Assembly (NCBI GenBank): GCA_037576195.1 | Contig: CM075103.1 | Location: 33,068,723 to 33,132,722 of the forward strand | DNA from: Phytoseiulus persimilis | Taxonomy: Eukaryota; Arthropoda; Arachnida; Mesostigmata; Phytoseiidae | Length of the DNA stretch: 64,000 bases | Reading direction: 5' to 3' | Position numbers and translations under genes: made by a program | The notes under the pieces: model-generated | Told to the model about the DNA's origin: nothing | Database searches by the model: none | The model's input: only the letters and a program-made list of their open reading frames with translations | In this document: positions 37,197 to 49,417 of the stretch, in pieces | Layout of the letters: each line of letters begins with the position of its first letter | Position numbering within the stretch: position 1 is the stretch's first letter

Positions 37197-40100
37197 TTAT
37201 TGATTTCCAAAAAATACGTGACCGAGCTTCCAGTAGACTACGAACCCGAGCGCCGCCGAGCCAGCGACACCAGTTACGACCGAGGCTGCCACAACCGCGG
37301 TCGACGCGCTTCCTCTGGCGACTGGAATATTGGAATGATCCAAGTCAGATCAGATATGAGCTCTCTGGATGAACCAATTGAGTCCTGTTTGAAATAAACA
37401 CTCCACAGCATGAAAGAGCGAATACCTTCGGTGTCGACATTCAAAACGCCCACGGCTGAGTAGAGTTTCTTGTTCCCGAAGTCAATATTATAAGCTCGGA
37501 CATGGAAAATGTACGCGGTGTTCTCCTCTAGGTTGTCGATTGCTGCTGATCGGTCGTTGATCGAGATTGAACCCCAATTTTTCGGACTGAGGCCATCCGT
37601 TCTCTTTGTGTACGCCAATTCGTAGCCATCAATTGGGCCGAGCGGCTTCGTCGGTCTCGACCAACGCAACAGAATCTGCGTGCTTATGTGGCTGACCAAC
37701 TGAACTTTTGGGCGGCTCGGATCTACAAGAAGCGGAGACTTCGTGTCAGCATACTTTCCATTGTTCCATCAAAACAGCCGGAAACTCGTGCTTCCTCTCC
37801 GTCACAGAGATGAGTATCGTTCCTATTCAATCGGTGAACGGACAACGATGATCATTTTGAGCAGGGGTGGGCAACATGGTGCGGCACGGTGGCGGGCGCA
37901 GAAGATCTGGTCTGGCCGCATTTCGCCCACCTCCGATTTGGAGGATCGTGCACTGTCTCTTTTTCTAGCGACTTCCCCAGCCTCCCTGCTTCGCGAACCA
38001 TCCTGAACTTCAGGGGACGGGAATACTCACAACCCACATCCGTCGTTTCCCTGAAGACGGCCGGCTCCCCGCACTTGACACCGGCAGCATCGACGCAACT
38101 CGAAATCCGGAACACATATTGGGTGTAAGGCGTCAACAAAGGGTCTGAGAGTTCAAGCACCGGATCCGTTCTCGAAAGAATAGTCTCCTCTTGGGTTTGA
38201 ACGGCAGTGGCGCCGATCTTAAAGCATTTGATGTCGAACTCCTTGTCAGCTCCTGAGTTCCACTGGATGGTTTTCCGGCCATGCACGGCGGCAGTTTTGA
38301 CTTCAATAGGTCTGCGTGGAACTGAGAACAAAGATCTCGAGATCACTCCATGTGGATACGACCCGCAAGCATCGCTCTACAGGATCAGCCATGCTCTCAA
38401 CCGAGCTGGTTCTTTCCCGGAACGCCCCTTCACAAAGCAATCATTCTCATCAGAAGACTCATACTGACCTGTCCCGTGGGTTTCGATCGACTGAACCCGA
38501 TCCTCGCCGTGTTTTACTACGGTGCGATTTAATTTGTCGTAGTTGAAAGCCCTCACCGCAACATCATACCTGAAATACGGAGCATGAATTCGATGTTCAA
38601 GCAAATCTTCCCGAATAAGAGGTCATTGTTATACCTCCGGAATACTCACTTCGTGTATTCGCTGTCTGCTTTGAAAACGAGAGAAGTGTCCGTGGGCGTT
38701 GTCTTGAAAGTTCCGACCGGCTTCTGATCACCACTCTTCGTGATGGTGACGAAGTAGCCATCGATGGGACCGTTCGGATTTATCGGTTTGAGCCAAGTTA
38801 CGCTGATTCTGGTCGAATCGATCATCTCCAATCCTACATGGCGCACACGGCCGGGGCCTGGAAACGATCGGTGAATGTCACACGAGATCATCTAGTTTCT
38901 CCTCGTTTTTTTGGTCTAGTCGATTTCCTGGATATCCGGTGCGTCAAGTGAAACTCACGTCCGGTGTTGGTGGTGAACGTGAAGTGGCAAGGCTGGCTGC
39001 ACAGATCGTTGACGCACACTCGAACCGCGTAAGAGACATTTGTGTCGAATCGCTCTTCCTCTACGATGAAGTCGTCAGTGCCATGAAATTCGTCGAATTC
39101 CTCATTGTGAGAAGCCTGATAGACGAAGTCCTTGACACCGTTCACTTGAGGAGGCGTGACCTTGAACCGGTACTCCCCGTCGGCCACGAAAACTGCTTCA
39201 GCTCCGAGAGGAGGCGCTGAAAAATCAGCAATCAATTATAATCCCGGCTTCGGGCTGCTTTAACTGAGCGGTCAGGCCGAATATCTGTTGGAGACAAGCT
39301 CGAAGACACTTACGCAGTGTTCGCAGAATCGGGCTGGCATGGGCAGCGTGGCTGAACGTTGGTCGACGGGACCCGGGATTGAAGGTCTGAACTGAAACCT
39401 CACATCTGGGCGGTGGGTACACGGGCGCTTCTTCGGTTTTGAACTCCAAACTTGTTTCATTGGTCCAGCTGAAGAGGAAACAGTCTGTTCTCTGAAGTTG
39501 CTCCGGAAAGTTGAAATGGGCCGAGAAAACTCGAACTCAAGTAAATCTAAGCTTCGACTTTCCCGACTCACATCTCTTGGGGATCTTGACATCTTGTCGT
39601 GACTCTGAAGCTCAAATGGCCTTTGTCGTAAGGAGGAGCTGTCCAATTCACTGTGATCGTCCTCGTGAAATTGACTTGAGAAGCTATGATGTCTGTCACC
39701 TCCGGGGGAACTTCATTTTGGAGAACGAAAGCTTTTCAGAACGGGCCCCGCATATTGACTCGAAATGGACCCAACTTCGAGGTGTTGCGCTTGTGAGCTC
39801 ACCATGATCCAGTGTTCGGAACGTTCCGTTCGTCGGAGGTCCCGCAAGCTTCTCGTTCCCGTTCACCGAGTACGGGACCACCGAGACGTCATAATCGGTC
39901 GACGATTCCAGTCCGGAGATCGTGCAACTGGGCGACACTAACTCCAGCTCTTCCCAAGAGCTTCCGGAGAGGACGCGGTAACTTATCCTGTAACCCTCAA
40001 CGTACGGAGGACCGGCGGTCCAGAATATATTCAAGGTGTTTTCGTCGGGCGAGTCTCCACTGAGTCCAAAAACGGCAGGGGGGCCTGGTTCGCAAGACGG

Positions 40101-42645
40101 CCGATTAGGAATCCATCTATTTCCGGGAATTTCCTCTTCTTGAGAAAAGCAAGTCGACCCCCTTGAAGGAGCGGGTACTTACGGCTTGCCGCTAGGACGT
40201 TCATGGCCTCAGAGATCCCGGACACGATGATGTCGGGCACGAACATACAAGTTGTGCTCATCGTGATGTTGTATCTCTCAAAAGGCTCAACCTCGAGGAA
40301 AACTGTCGGATCAGCCATATTGGAAAGAATAGTCCTTGTGCACCTATTGGCTGCATCACACTGATTCACCGAGATATAACACTTCGGAGCTCCGGTCGGG
40401 AGCGTTACGCTCCAATTGAGATGTAAGAGATGTCCCAGGATATCTTCTACCGAGATTTTTGCTACGAGGGCGTCTAGAAAAAACGAATCACTTTCTGTCT
40501 GAGTCGATAGAATGCATTGATCTGCTTCTCCTCTGCTCTCACACGACTTGAATCTCCTCCTGTGATCAATAGATTCCGCCAGACCTTGTGGGAGCATTCG
40601 AAACTGCTTCCGCTCTGATGAAATTTCCGTGAGTTCCCCGTCGTACGCGAGCAACGCGCTGAATGTCACATTGTAAACACGATCTGGTTCGAGGTTGTTA
40701 TTCATGACGGTGTAATTGGCATTTGAGCTCCCGATGTCCACGGTGATTCCATCGTTCAGAACGATCCTGTACGAAAATTCCACGGATTTGTCAGCGTCGT
40801 GAGACCAGCGAATCAAAGCTGCAGTTTTGTTTATTGACATCGCTTCGAGTATTCTCGGCTTGGCAGGCAAAACTGAAATGTGAGAGAAGTCCTCTGAGAA
40901 TTGAGAGAGGGAATTCGTTGAATGAGTCGTCCGGGAAGAGTGACAAACCTCCGGGTCCCGTGCCGATAGTTTCAGAAACTTCTTCTGAAACGACTAGGTC
41001 CTCGACGTCGTCATAGAGAGCTCTGACCTCGACGGTGAAATGCGCGTAGTACGGCAATTTATCGATTTCAATCTTCGTCTCTTTGAATTCGAGTCCGTCG
41101 ACGATTTTGGACTTGAACCTGTCGACGACGTCGATCCTCACGCCTTTGAATTCCGCTCCTCCGGGAGCTTTGGGCTGAAAATATCAAGCTGGTTTCATCG
41201 GTTCGTTGCTTTGTCGCATTGCCAATTGCGCAAAACTCTCGTATAGCCAGCGTCGGAATCAGGCTTCAGCTCAGCATTTTCCGTTCCGAACCTTTCTGTA
41301 AGTGAGCTCCAGAAGCACGTGTTTGCCGTCCCCACGGGGCCGCACCTCCAAGCCTTGGACAGGTGGAAACTCCCTCACTGGAAGAAAAGTTTGCACCACC
41401 GCATTCACAATCACTCAAGGGCCAGAGCTCTCCGCGTCCTCATTTTGAACTCTGTGATTTCATTCCGAGCTGTCACTTGAACCTTGAACAGACTACTAAG
41501 AAGTCGTTGTGGGGCGGCTCAGAGACGATGCGCGTCAACGGCTCGATTGTTTCCGGTCGTAGCCTTATGTACAGTTTATCAAAAGCAGTGGGGCAGCTTT
41601 GATATGGGCTTCGTTAACAAATATAAGCCTTCCTACTTTTTGCACGAACGTCGCGGACTCACCTTCGGGTGGTTCCGTCATGAAATCAATGCTCACTGCT
41701 TGGCTCCGATATGTTTGTCCCCCAAATGTTGTATACACGGAGACGTTCGCGGTATATTCGACGCCTGCCGAGAGCCGCCCGATCGTGTATCTCTCCTTTG
41801 ATTGGATCGGATTGACGTTATTGTGCTAGGTCCGCTTTGAGTGACAGAATTGTGAACATCGAACGAAGTCAGCTTTCAATCATCGCATTCGTCCGATTGT
41901 GCGGCCCCCTCACCAAAGCATTGCTCGTCCGATGAGTTTCCAAGTAGCTGCTCGACGACTTATGGAACACCTTGATTTCAACGTATCTATCGACTTTTGG
42001 TACTCCATCTGGTGATTTCAGCCACGTTATCGTCACGTTTTCATTCCCTCCAGCCGCTACCACTCCCCGAAGAGGCGACAGCTCTGAAAAGGAAGTGAAC
42101 CTTTTCCGATTTGAGGAAGACGATCGGGGTTGAGCCTCGAAACCTTCTCGGAATCTCAGACCCCAGAAGAAAATTCCCGAACTCACCTCCAGCGCCAGTG
42201 AAAATAGAGCGACTGCTCCAAGGCTTCCATACGGCGTTTAAGCCATAGACTTGTATCCTGATAGTGTATGTGTTGAAGAAAACCAAGTCGGAAACTCCAT
42301 CATCGTCGAATCTTGCAGCTCCGAGGCCATGGAACATTTTCGCTTGAGTGCAGATCTTTTGAGCTGAGCAGAGATCCACAGTGAACCTCCGCCAACGATT
42401 TCCACCTTTGCCCCATTCGACACCAATAGAGACTGCGGGGCCCCTGGATATCAGCTTGTAGCGGATCCTCGACGGGTAAAGATCACCTGAAAATGAACGA
42501 TTTGCCGACTTCGCTTCTCAGCTCTGGAGCGATCCCACTGGGCGCCACCCTGGAAATCTGGGTTCATGAGGAGAGTGGTACCTTGGCACACCGCAAAAGC
42601 GAACATCGAGAGGAGAACGAGATAACTGAGGTTGATGGCGGCCAT
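37197..42645 (-). CDS. Array copy E: intact 11-module FN3 type I membrane protein, 1137 residues
   Basis: Exons, reading order: 42582-42645, 42187-42486, 41914-42083, 41663-41795, 41292-41377, 40949-41174, 40585-40872, 40183-40473, 39803-40084, 39572-39710, 39314-39468, 38959-39216, 38650-38857, 38469-38569, 38031-38321, 37426-37722, 37197-37321. They total 3414 bases with no internal stop; all introns are GT-AG, 76-308 bp. Residues 1-21 are a signal peptide (LVLLSMFAFAVCQ). Residues 22-1096 form eleven FN3-like modules of 86-104 residues, each bounded by phase-1 introns; modules 2, 3, 7 and 9 are split internally. Many NxT/S sites (NYTV, NVTF, NITM, NGTF, NFTR) and cysteine pairs (CDAANRC, CVNDLC) suggest an extracellular fold. 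Residues 1097-1137 hold a helix (TAVVAASVVTGVAGSAALGF) and a short tail ending KLGHVFFGNQ. The start follows a TATA box. Ligand unknown; a recognition or decoy-type receptor is inference. Confidence 0.9.
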
Positions 42646-42695
42646 GGCCCTAACGGAATCACGATCAACTATGGAGATTCATAGGAACGCAAAGG

Positions 42696-42702
42696 CTTTA
42701 TA
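42696..42702 (-). promoter_or_regulatory. TATA box of copy E
   Basis: TATAAAG on the minus strand, 51-57 bp upstream of the start codon at 42645, directly downstream of the conserved promoter block. The implied start of transcription is near 42670, where GTTGATCGTGATT (conserved in B and D) lies. Confidence 0.7.
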
Positions 42703-42704
42703 CA

Positions 42705-42739
42705 TTGAGCTCAAAGCCGTACAAGCCCACGCGGATCAC
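42705..42739 (-). promoter_or_regulatory. Conserved array promoter block, copy E
   Basis: On the minus strand this begins GTGATCCGCGTGGGCTTGTA and continues CGGCTTTGAGCTCAA, immediately upstream of the TATA box. The same block stands at 12800-12833, 19747-19780 and 33445-33478. It is probably a shared upstream control element. Confidence 0.65.
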
Positions 42740-45700
42740 GGTTGGACTGTACACGCTGGATAGAGAGAACACTTTATCAGCGCACTCAATATTTGACTAC
42801 GTCATCGGAACGGATTCCTTCAGCGAAGCTCTTGGAGGTCTTGAAGAAATCTTCTCAAGCGGCAACGGGTGCCGTCCTCCTGGAGTCAATGTCCTCCCCC
42901 GTCGATTGAGCGTTCATTCTTCCGACAGTGCCAAACGTTGTTCGGGCTGGATTTCACGCGATTGTTGATGAGCTCATCTCTGAAGCGACCACGGAAACGG
43001 GAATCGGCGCAGGCTCGATCACTCAAAGTGAAGAACTCGCGGCGAAAAAAGAGAGAATGTATCGTGTGCGCCCCCGGAAGATTCGCTCACCCTGAATCGA
43101 CCCTGGCAACTAGACACAACTCGAAGCTGAAGTACCGAAGTCCTCGACAGCAGGGGGGAACCGGACTGAGCGTGCGTGCTATCGTACATACGGGAAGAGG
43201 CTGCCCGTCAAACATTCAAAATCATGAGGAGCGTATCCTAAACTCGCGCGTACGAGAAATTTCTGTTTCTTCCAGAATTGGGAAACGACGCATATTCTGT
43301 ATCCAAATACATCATTGAAACCTCCATCTTTCATACGAATGCTGTCAGTTACGTGCGTTCCGGCCACAGGTCGTCCCTGGAGGACTTCTGACCCCGGGGC
43401 AGGGTCCATAATACGCGCGAGCTCCGAGTAATTTTGTGCTTTCGAGGCTGGATAATTCAACGGGAAATATTGTAGGGATATGGAGGATCATGCTCTCAGG
43501 AGTTCTAGCCCCAGGTTTGACGAAAAACTTCCTGACCGAACATTGGATTGATTTTGGAATCATCTTAGAGTTATTCTCTTCTGGAAACTCCTTGACCTCG
43601 AGTAATCTTTCATGAGCTTCCACTCCCCAATCCAACTTGAGCTAGTGAAATCATGAATGAAGCCCATAATGAATCGATTGGCGGACTCTCCGTGTCAGTT
43701 TTCGGTTCGTCGTGTGAACAGAAACGAAAAGTTTAGAATTTGATGCAGAACTCGAGTCGGAACTTCCAGAGGGATGCATACGATCAGCTGTGTTCGGCAG
43801 CATCGAAAGCAGGAAGTCCGACGCACACTTTTTACTCGAAAAAAAAAAATGTTCTGGGCTGTCAATTTCAAGAGCCCTCAGAATTCGGGGAGTCAGCTCA
43901 ATCAGTTGTCAATGAGAACGAGTATCGGTCCGTGAATTTTCCGCGGCCATTCGCTTTGAACCCTTCGAAACGCTCGGGAGGTCCAGAGTCCGAGGAGTAT
44001 CTTCAAGAAGGAAGTGATCGCGAGCTCTTCTAAGAGTTCGAGCACCGACTGTCAGCAGTCGGACCAGAGAGTCGTCTCACACGCCGGATTCACGCGGTCG
44101 AATTCCAAGCCTCCGAGCTGGGAGAAGCCTTTTCGGTGAAGAAGAAATCTCGCAAATCATATTTTCCCTCCGAATCTCGGCTCTCTCGGCGATTGTCTCT
44201 CCCGCTTCAGGACCCTCATTCATCGTTAACACGATTAAGTTTCCGTGCGCATCAAAACGTTGGCCTTTGGATCTCTGTTATTGCATCATCATTCGAGAGA
44301 CTGTACTCAGAGCTCCACAGATAAGCGCATAAGCGGTGCTTGAATCGACATGGCTCCATGGATAAGCGGCTAATCGGGCAGATACGGAACTCCACAAAAA
44401 GCTTAAGGTGAGCCACAGGAAACTGGCCTTAAGTTCTCGCGCTCTTCGTAAACGTCAGCGAGGCAAAAAAACACTCCACCGGCATCGTGTTGTTCGAGAA
44501 CTCTGGATCCCACGGCGGCACGCGACGGGCAGCGGAAGTTTTCAATCTGAATTGTGGTTCTGCCCGTTGGCGATCAGTCATATGGATCGGATCCAGATTA
44601 ACTGCAGCCTCCTGTTCCCCGCTGTTCGGACTTCCATCCGGTCCCTTCTGGTCGAGGTTGGTGATCCAACATCCTTAGATGCTCATTATCCGTCGGAAGT
44701 CGAGGAGTTGGGCCTCCAGAAGGGGGAACAAATCCAGGTTGGCAGTCGTTCCAACCCATAATCTAATGGATCGGCAGATGGGCTTTATTCGATGTTCCCG
44801 AGTATCCCCGGAGGTTGTACAAAAGCTCTCAATGCCAATGTTCGTCATCATAATCGTTTCAAGTACAGAACCGTCGGCTGTACCCCGAATTTCGTTGTGT
44901 ACAACGAAATCCTTTCCCTTCCGACCAGAGACTCGGTGTCCACGATAATGGTCGCTTCGCGAAGAAAAATAGGGAGCCGAGGAAAGCAAAAAAATGTCTC
45001 GACGGGGAACATAACACTGAGATCCCGAGTCTCGCGATAGGCGATCGAGTTCTAGTTCTGGAACATTTTAGGAAACGAACCACATTCCTCAGACCATTCC
45101 GCATCACAGCTAGACCTGCTTCCCCGTCTAACGAGAAACAGAAATTCATGAGCCTGGAAGCATTCGTGATAGACATTGTAGTCCCAGAGCGAATTTGCTC
45201 GCCGCAATGAGCTTCAAAGGATCGCTTCGTTGTTTTGACTCATTGCTCTCCATTCCTTACGATACTAAAAAGAAGAGAATGATGGAGGCAGCTTTTTCCA
45301 GCTCACTGTGCTGCTCAATTTCGGAAATACCACTTTTCCGTCCACGTCCCACCGTTTTGGTTCGAACTTGGAAAACATCTGGAAACGCTCAAGTCCATTC
45401 TTTGCACTTAGAATTCTCAGCTCAAATCAGTACTTAGAACTTTCAGAGACACAGCGAGTTTCTCGAGCAAGGGCTAGAAATAGAGCGAAGAAAGTTATGC
45501 CTAGAGCCTGGAAGTTTGGGGGATTTTTCGGGATTATTCCAGCAATCGCCTGGAATCGAACCATCGTTAAGGAGGGATAATTTCGAAAAATAACCTAAAT
45601 TCCAAGGCCCCAGTCACGGTTCCAGTCATAGCGTATAAGTGAGTGCCGCAACCACATTCCGAGATCAGGGAGAAGGGCAGATCGTAGACGCCTGAAGCTG

Positions 45701-46790
45701 GGGAGGTTCCATCTCCTCCTACGAACGTTTGGCACGAATCCCGACTTCCTCTCGCGACCGTTAACGCATATGTGACGAAGCTGAGACTGCGCCAATAGGA
45801 GTTTGCTTGGAGAAACAAACCTCCAGAAACCTTCCCTGTGCGATTCCACCGGTGACTCCACGAGTGAAAACTGGAAGCTGCCCGTCAGTCTCCTCCCTCC
45901 GGAGGTGAAATTTCTCGGTTCGAGAGTCGCCGGTCGGAGCAAGAGGAGAGCTCTCGCTGAGAAACTTGAATATCTGCATCCCCCCATTTATGTTGAGTCG
46001 CGCGAAGTAATCGCTCAGAGAAGCGAGGATACAGCTCCGGGCGACACACTCAACGAATCATGCTTGAAGTTCTCCGGAAAAGCGTGTGAAAGTTTATATT
46101 CTGCGTTCCCATCCACATGGCTATATTATGCAGAGGGTTCAACGTTCGTTTCTCGCCCATCATTCCGTCCAGCAGGTCTTCGAGTCCAAACAGGCCTAAC
46201 GAGGTCGTCGAACCGGATGGAAAGGTCTGGCGCGGGTTTGGGAGCCCGGAAAACTGCAAGCTCGACGAGGAGCACGTTCGTGCAGCCATTGTTGGACATT
46301 CAGAGAACTTCTGTGCCGTCTAGTCCTGTAAGCATCATCCGCCTGGAAAACATTGCAGACGAGATTCACGGCCCGGGTCATGCGTCGAGTTTTGAGTGGT
46401 AGTAGTGTGATGATCAAAGGAGCCGGAGGATTTCGCGGGAGCTTCCGCCCACGACGGAGTTAACGAGGACTGCCACATTGTTAAACACAGTCTCAGCAGT
46501 ATTCCCGGCAGAGAGAAGTTTCGTAGCGGTAGCCAGAATGACAACTGCAGGCTTTAGGAGCTATTGCCGGAAGATGTCGCGGTAATCTGAAGACGGGTAC
46601 GAATTTATTCCAAACGGTCATCAACGAGAGGCTCGCTATCAAGTGAAAATCTCATTCTGTGGAACGTTCCCCGCGGATCGGGTCTGTCGGGAGTTTTTTA
46701 GGATTGGACCGAATTCTCTAAACCCAATCTTTGTGCTATCTCTGGGAATGTGAGTTTTTCGCTGCGATCCGAAATACATGTCCCCAATAA
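42740..46790. other. Intergenic stretch between copies E and F, left part
   Basis: No confident gene. The longest open frame is 199 codons on the plus strand (45803-46402), overlapped by a 130-codon minus-strand frame (45595-45987); neither shows a recognisable domain. The first 500 bases are the 5' flank of E. No RNA gene was recognised. Confidence 0.4.
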
Positions 46791-46800
46791 GCTCAGATCC

Positions 46801-46996
46801 TCACGAACGTGAGAACATGTGGTCTCTAAACCCTGCACCTCTGGCCATCTCCATTGTCTCTCGAATGACGGTTTTCACTCCCAATCCAAAGTTCGGGTAG
46901 CAGCGAATAATTCCTGCTTCGACGATCCGACGTTCCGAAAGTTCGTCAATCAAAATATCGTGTCGGTCTTCTCGAGCAAGGAAGAGGTTCAAAGTC
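46801..46996 (-). CDS. Possible terminal exon, unrecognised product
   Basis: A minus-strand frame opens after GGATTAG (possible splice acceptor) and runs to a TGA. Its translation looks protein-like (NLFLAREDRHDILIDELSER, then IVEAGIIRCYPNFGLGVKTV). No partner exon or promoter was found and the family is not recognised. It could be the last exon of a gene whose upstream exons I cannot see, a gene relic, or chance. Confidence 0.25.
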
Positions 46997-46999
46997 CCG

Positions 47000-48160
47000 C
47001 TAATCCTCACTAAGCCGTCGAGCTGCTCGTTGAAGTATGTCCTGCGTCATCCGACTCTGTGTCATTTGCCGATTATGTTCATCCAAGTCGAGTTGATGCA
47101 GATAATCGTGTTTTGAAACTTTGACTGCACGTTCTCAGCAACCTCAGGCCTGCTTCGCAACTCTGGAATATGCCTGCGGGCTCCTCACGCTTCTCTGAGG
47201 GCTCGCATGTCGACCTCGTCGCTAGAAGGCGCTCACGGTGACCGCTCAGATCAGGTCCACCACCAATGGGAGTATTCGGTCGGACCCGGGAGATTGTGGG
47301 AAAATTTTGATGCGAGTGTCGTCTCTTGCTTCAAGATCATGAAAGCGATTTGGAAGCATTCCACAACCACATGCAAATGTGATTCGGGAGAATTAGGAGC
47401 GAGCATCCGTTGTTTTCAGAATTGCCATAGCTCCGCACCTTGGCTCTCCACCATCGATGCGAGCTGAAATCCTCGAAAAATGAGGATTTCCCGGAGTACG
47501 GAAAATAAATTTCCTTGCTCCGAATATGATGTCTATCAACACACCCACCTCTAGAACCTGTGTGTAGGGTGGGAATGTGGACATTCCAGGAGGGTAGGAA
47601 GAGTATGCAGTAGGAGTCGCTCGATTGGGAAACCACCAAAGGCTTGGAGATTCCACGACTGGTACCGACCCGCTGAGTTTTACGCAAGTCGTCAGAATGG
47701 AGCCGCGGAAGGCATGTCGGATATATAGCCGGAGCCATCTCTTGAGAACGGGCACTGCAAAACCTCTCGATCGTAAAGGATGAGTAGGACTCTAGCTGAA
47801 GGTGGAATCACTTGGAGCCCCAAGGAACAATTTGTTTGAGCCACGTCCGGCGGTATAAAAAGCTCTCCACGATTCTCGCGGCACCATCTTCCGGGGGAGG
47901 GATGGTACCTCGAGGTACCCAGGTGACGGCGACCAGCCGGAGCTTGCACGGCCACAGCGCTCTGAGCTCAACTACGAGTCGCAAAACCTTCTCTCGGATC
48001 CAGTTGCTAGCTTGAGGAGCCGGGAATTCTCGAGCTGGAGCCGGCTGCTCGAGAACGACGCGAAAACTCTGACTCATCTGGGAGCGATTTAAAGGCTTAA
48101 GAGGCCCAGATCGTGTTTGACTTGGTTCCTGAGACAAGATCTTCGAAGCAGTCACAAATA
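47000..48160. other. Intergenic stretch, no recognised gene
   Basis: Overlapping minus-strand frames of 87-133 codons (47337-47738, 47393-47755, 47692-47955, 47808-48155) cover most of the stretch in different frames and might be remnants of one broken gene. I could not assign a family. Confidence 0.35.
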
Positions 48161-48373
48161 GACATCATTTTCCGTAGTACGGAATACGGCAATTCAATTT
48201 CCGTACCGGCCCAGTACGGCAATTCAATTCCCGTACTTTCTGGTACGGAAATTCATTTTCCGTACCGGGGCGGCGAGGATGAATTTCCGTACCAGAAAGT
48301 ACGGAAATTGAATTGCCGTACTGGGCCGGTACGGAAATTGAACTGCCGTACTCCGTACCACGGAAAGGATGTC
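48161..48373. mobile_element. 213-bp near-palindromic hairpin element, MITE-like, flanked by TA
   Basis: Arms 48161-48256 and 48279-48373 are reverse complements with only about six differences, around a 22-bp spacer. Both ends read GACATC outward to inward, and the element is bounded by TA on each side (48159-48160 and 48374-48375), as expected for the TA target duplication of Tc1/mariner-type elements. Each arm is itself built from repeats of a GTACGGAAATT / CAATTTCCGTAC unit, so smaller nested hairpins occur. It has no coding capacity. Classification as a non-autonomous Tc1/mariner-type MITE is inference from structure. Confidence 0.75.
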
Positions 48374-49417
48374 TAGAGTAACAAAGTACGTTCCGGTCCG
48401 CCACTTAGTGAGCTATATTGAAGGGACAGACGCGATTTCCCGCGATCGGCTCTCGAATCGTATGCTGCTTTAGGAGGCAGCATAATTTCCCAAAGACAGT
48501 AGGCCAGGAACCGGGTCTGGAACCGCCCCAGAAAACCCCATGATGTGTTGAGGTGTGGCTATCGCGACGAACGTTTCCAGCGCAACGGCTGCAGCTCGAG
48601 TGCGCTGGCAGAGCGGCTCGAGGTTGATCGCATCGATGAGCGGAAGGATTCCGGCAGGGAATTCGAGACGAGCTGCGAATTCACCGGATGGTCTGAGCTT
48701 TCCGTTGGCTTTCGACGCAGCTCCCGCTGCAAGCTCCCCGCATGGCCGAATGCGCGGCTCAGAAACCGGGTCAAGAAACTGGAAAATTCGATTCCATCGC
48801 CGGAACCCAGAGAGATCCTCTGAAAATGCCGAACAGATCCAACCTCACTCGGTGACTACGATTTCTTTCCTTGCAGAGCACGCAGACCTGGAGGCGTGAC
48901 TCTCTGGGAAGCGAAGAAATCATTTCCTTGGAACAGAAGATGCCAGAGACGAAATTGCTCGACTAAGGTGGGGTCGAATCAAGTCAACGAACGAAATACC
49001 CGGTGCCTTCCCGAAAGTTGAGGCCACTGAAAGCTACTGAAAACAGTTTGAAATCGATCCCTCCCATCCTGACGAGCGATCGCTGCTGACCGATGCTCAC
49101 ACGACCTCCTCAGGATGAAAACAGTAGTTTTCAACTCTTCCATCACAAACTCATACTCACTGTCAAACCTTCTCACGGACAGCTTTAATTCACGTTTAGG
49201 CGTTTCAGAACTCGCCCCAATGCGAGTATCTACGGCTTCCGACTCCGGAGCAAGCACACGTTGAAGGGTATTCTCCACATTTCGGGATTAGGATCAGCGG
49301 ATCTTGATTCTCTCAATTTTCGAACGTATTTCCTGGACTCAAGTCGAATGAAAGAGTCGGAATCTCTGATCGCGCTTGTCGACATCCGGTGCCAGGCGCT
49401 GCCGCGCCAGCTCTCGA
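48374..49417. other. 3' flank of copy F, no recognised gene
   Basis: Open frames of 62-135 codons occur on both strands, including plus-strand 48545-48823 and 48555-48899 in overlapping frames. None is recognisable. The right end is immediately downstream of the F stop codon; no AATAAA was seen nearby. Confidence 0.4.

Noticed and set aside
41796-41825. Exon 4 of copy E starting at CTAG/CAC (10 codons longer)
   Set aside because: Copies D and B lack an AG at that place, while the downstream acceptor (AAAG before GAGAGATAC) gives the same 133-base exon in E, D and F, so the shorter exon was chosen.
45803-46402. 199-codon plus-strand open frame as a gene
   Set aside because: No recognisable motif, a long overlapping frame on the other strand, and no promoter or exon signals. 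Kept only as a note in the intergenic entry.
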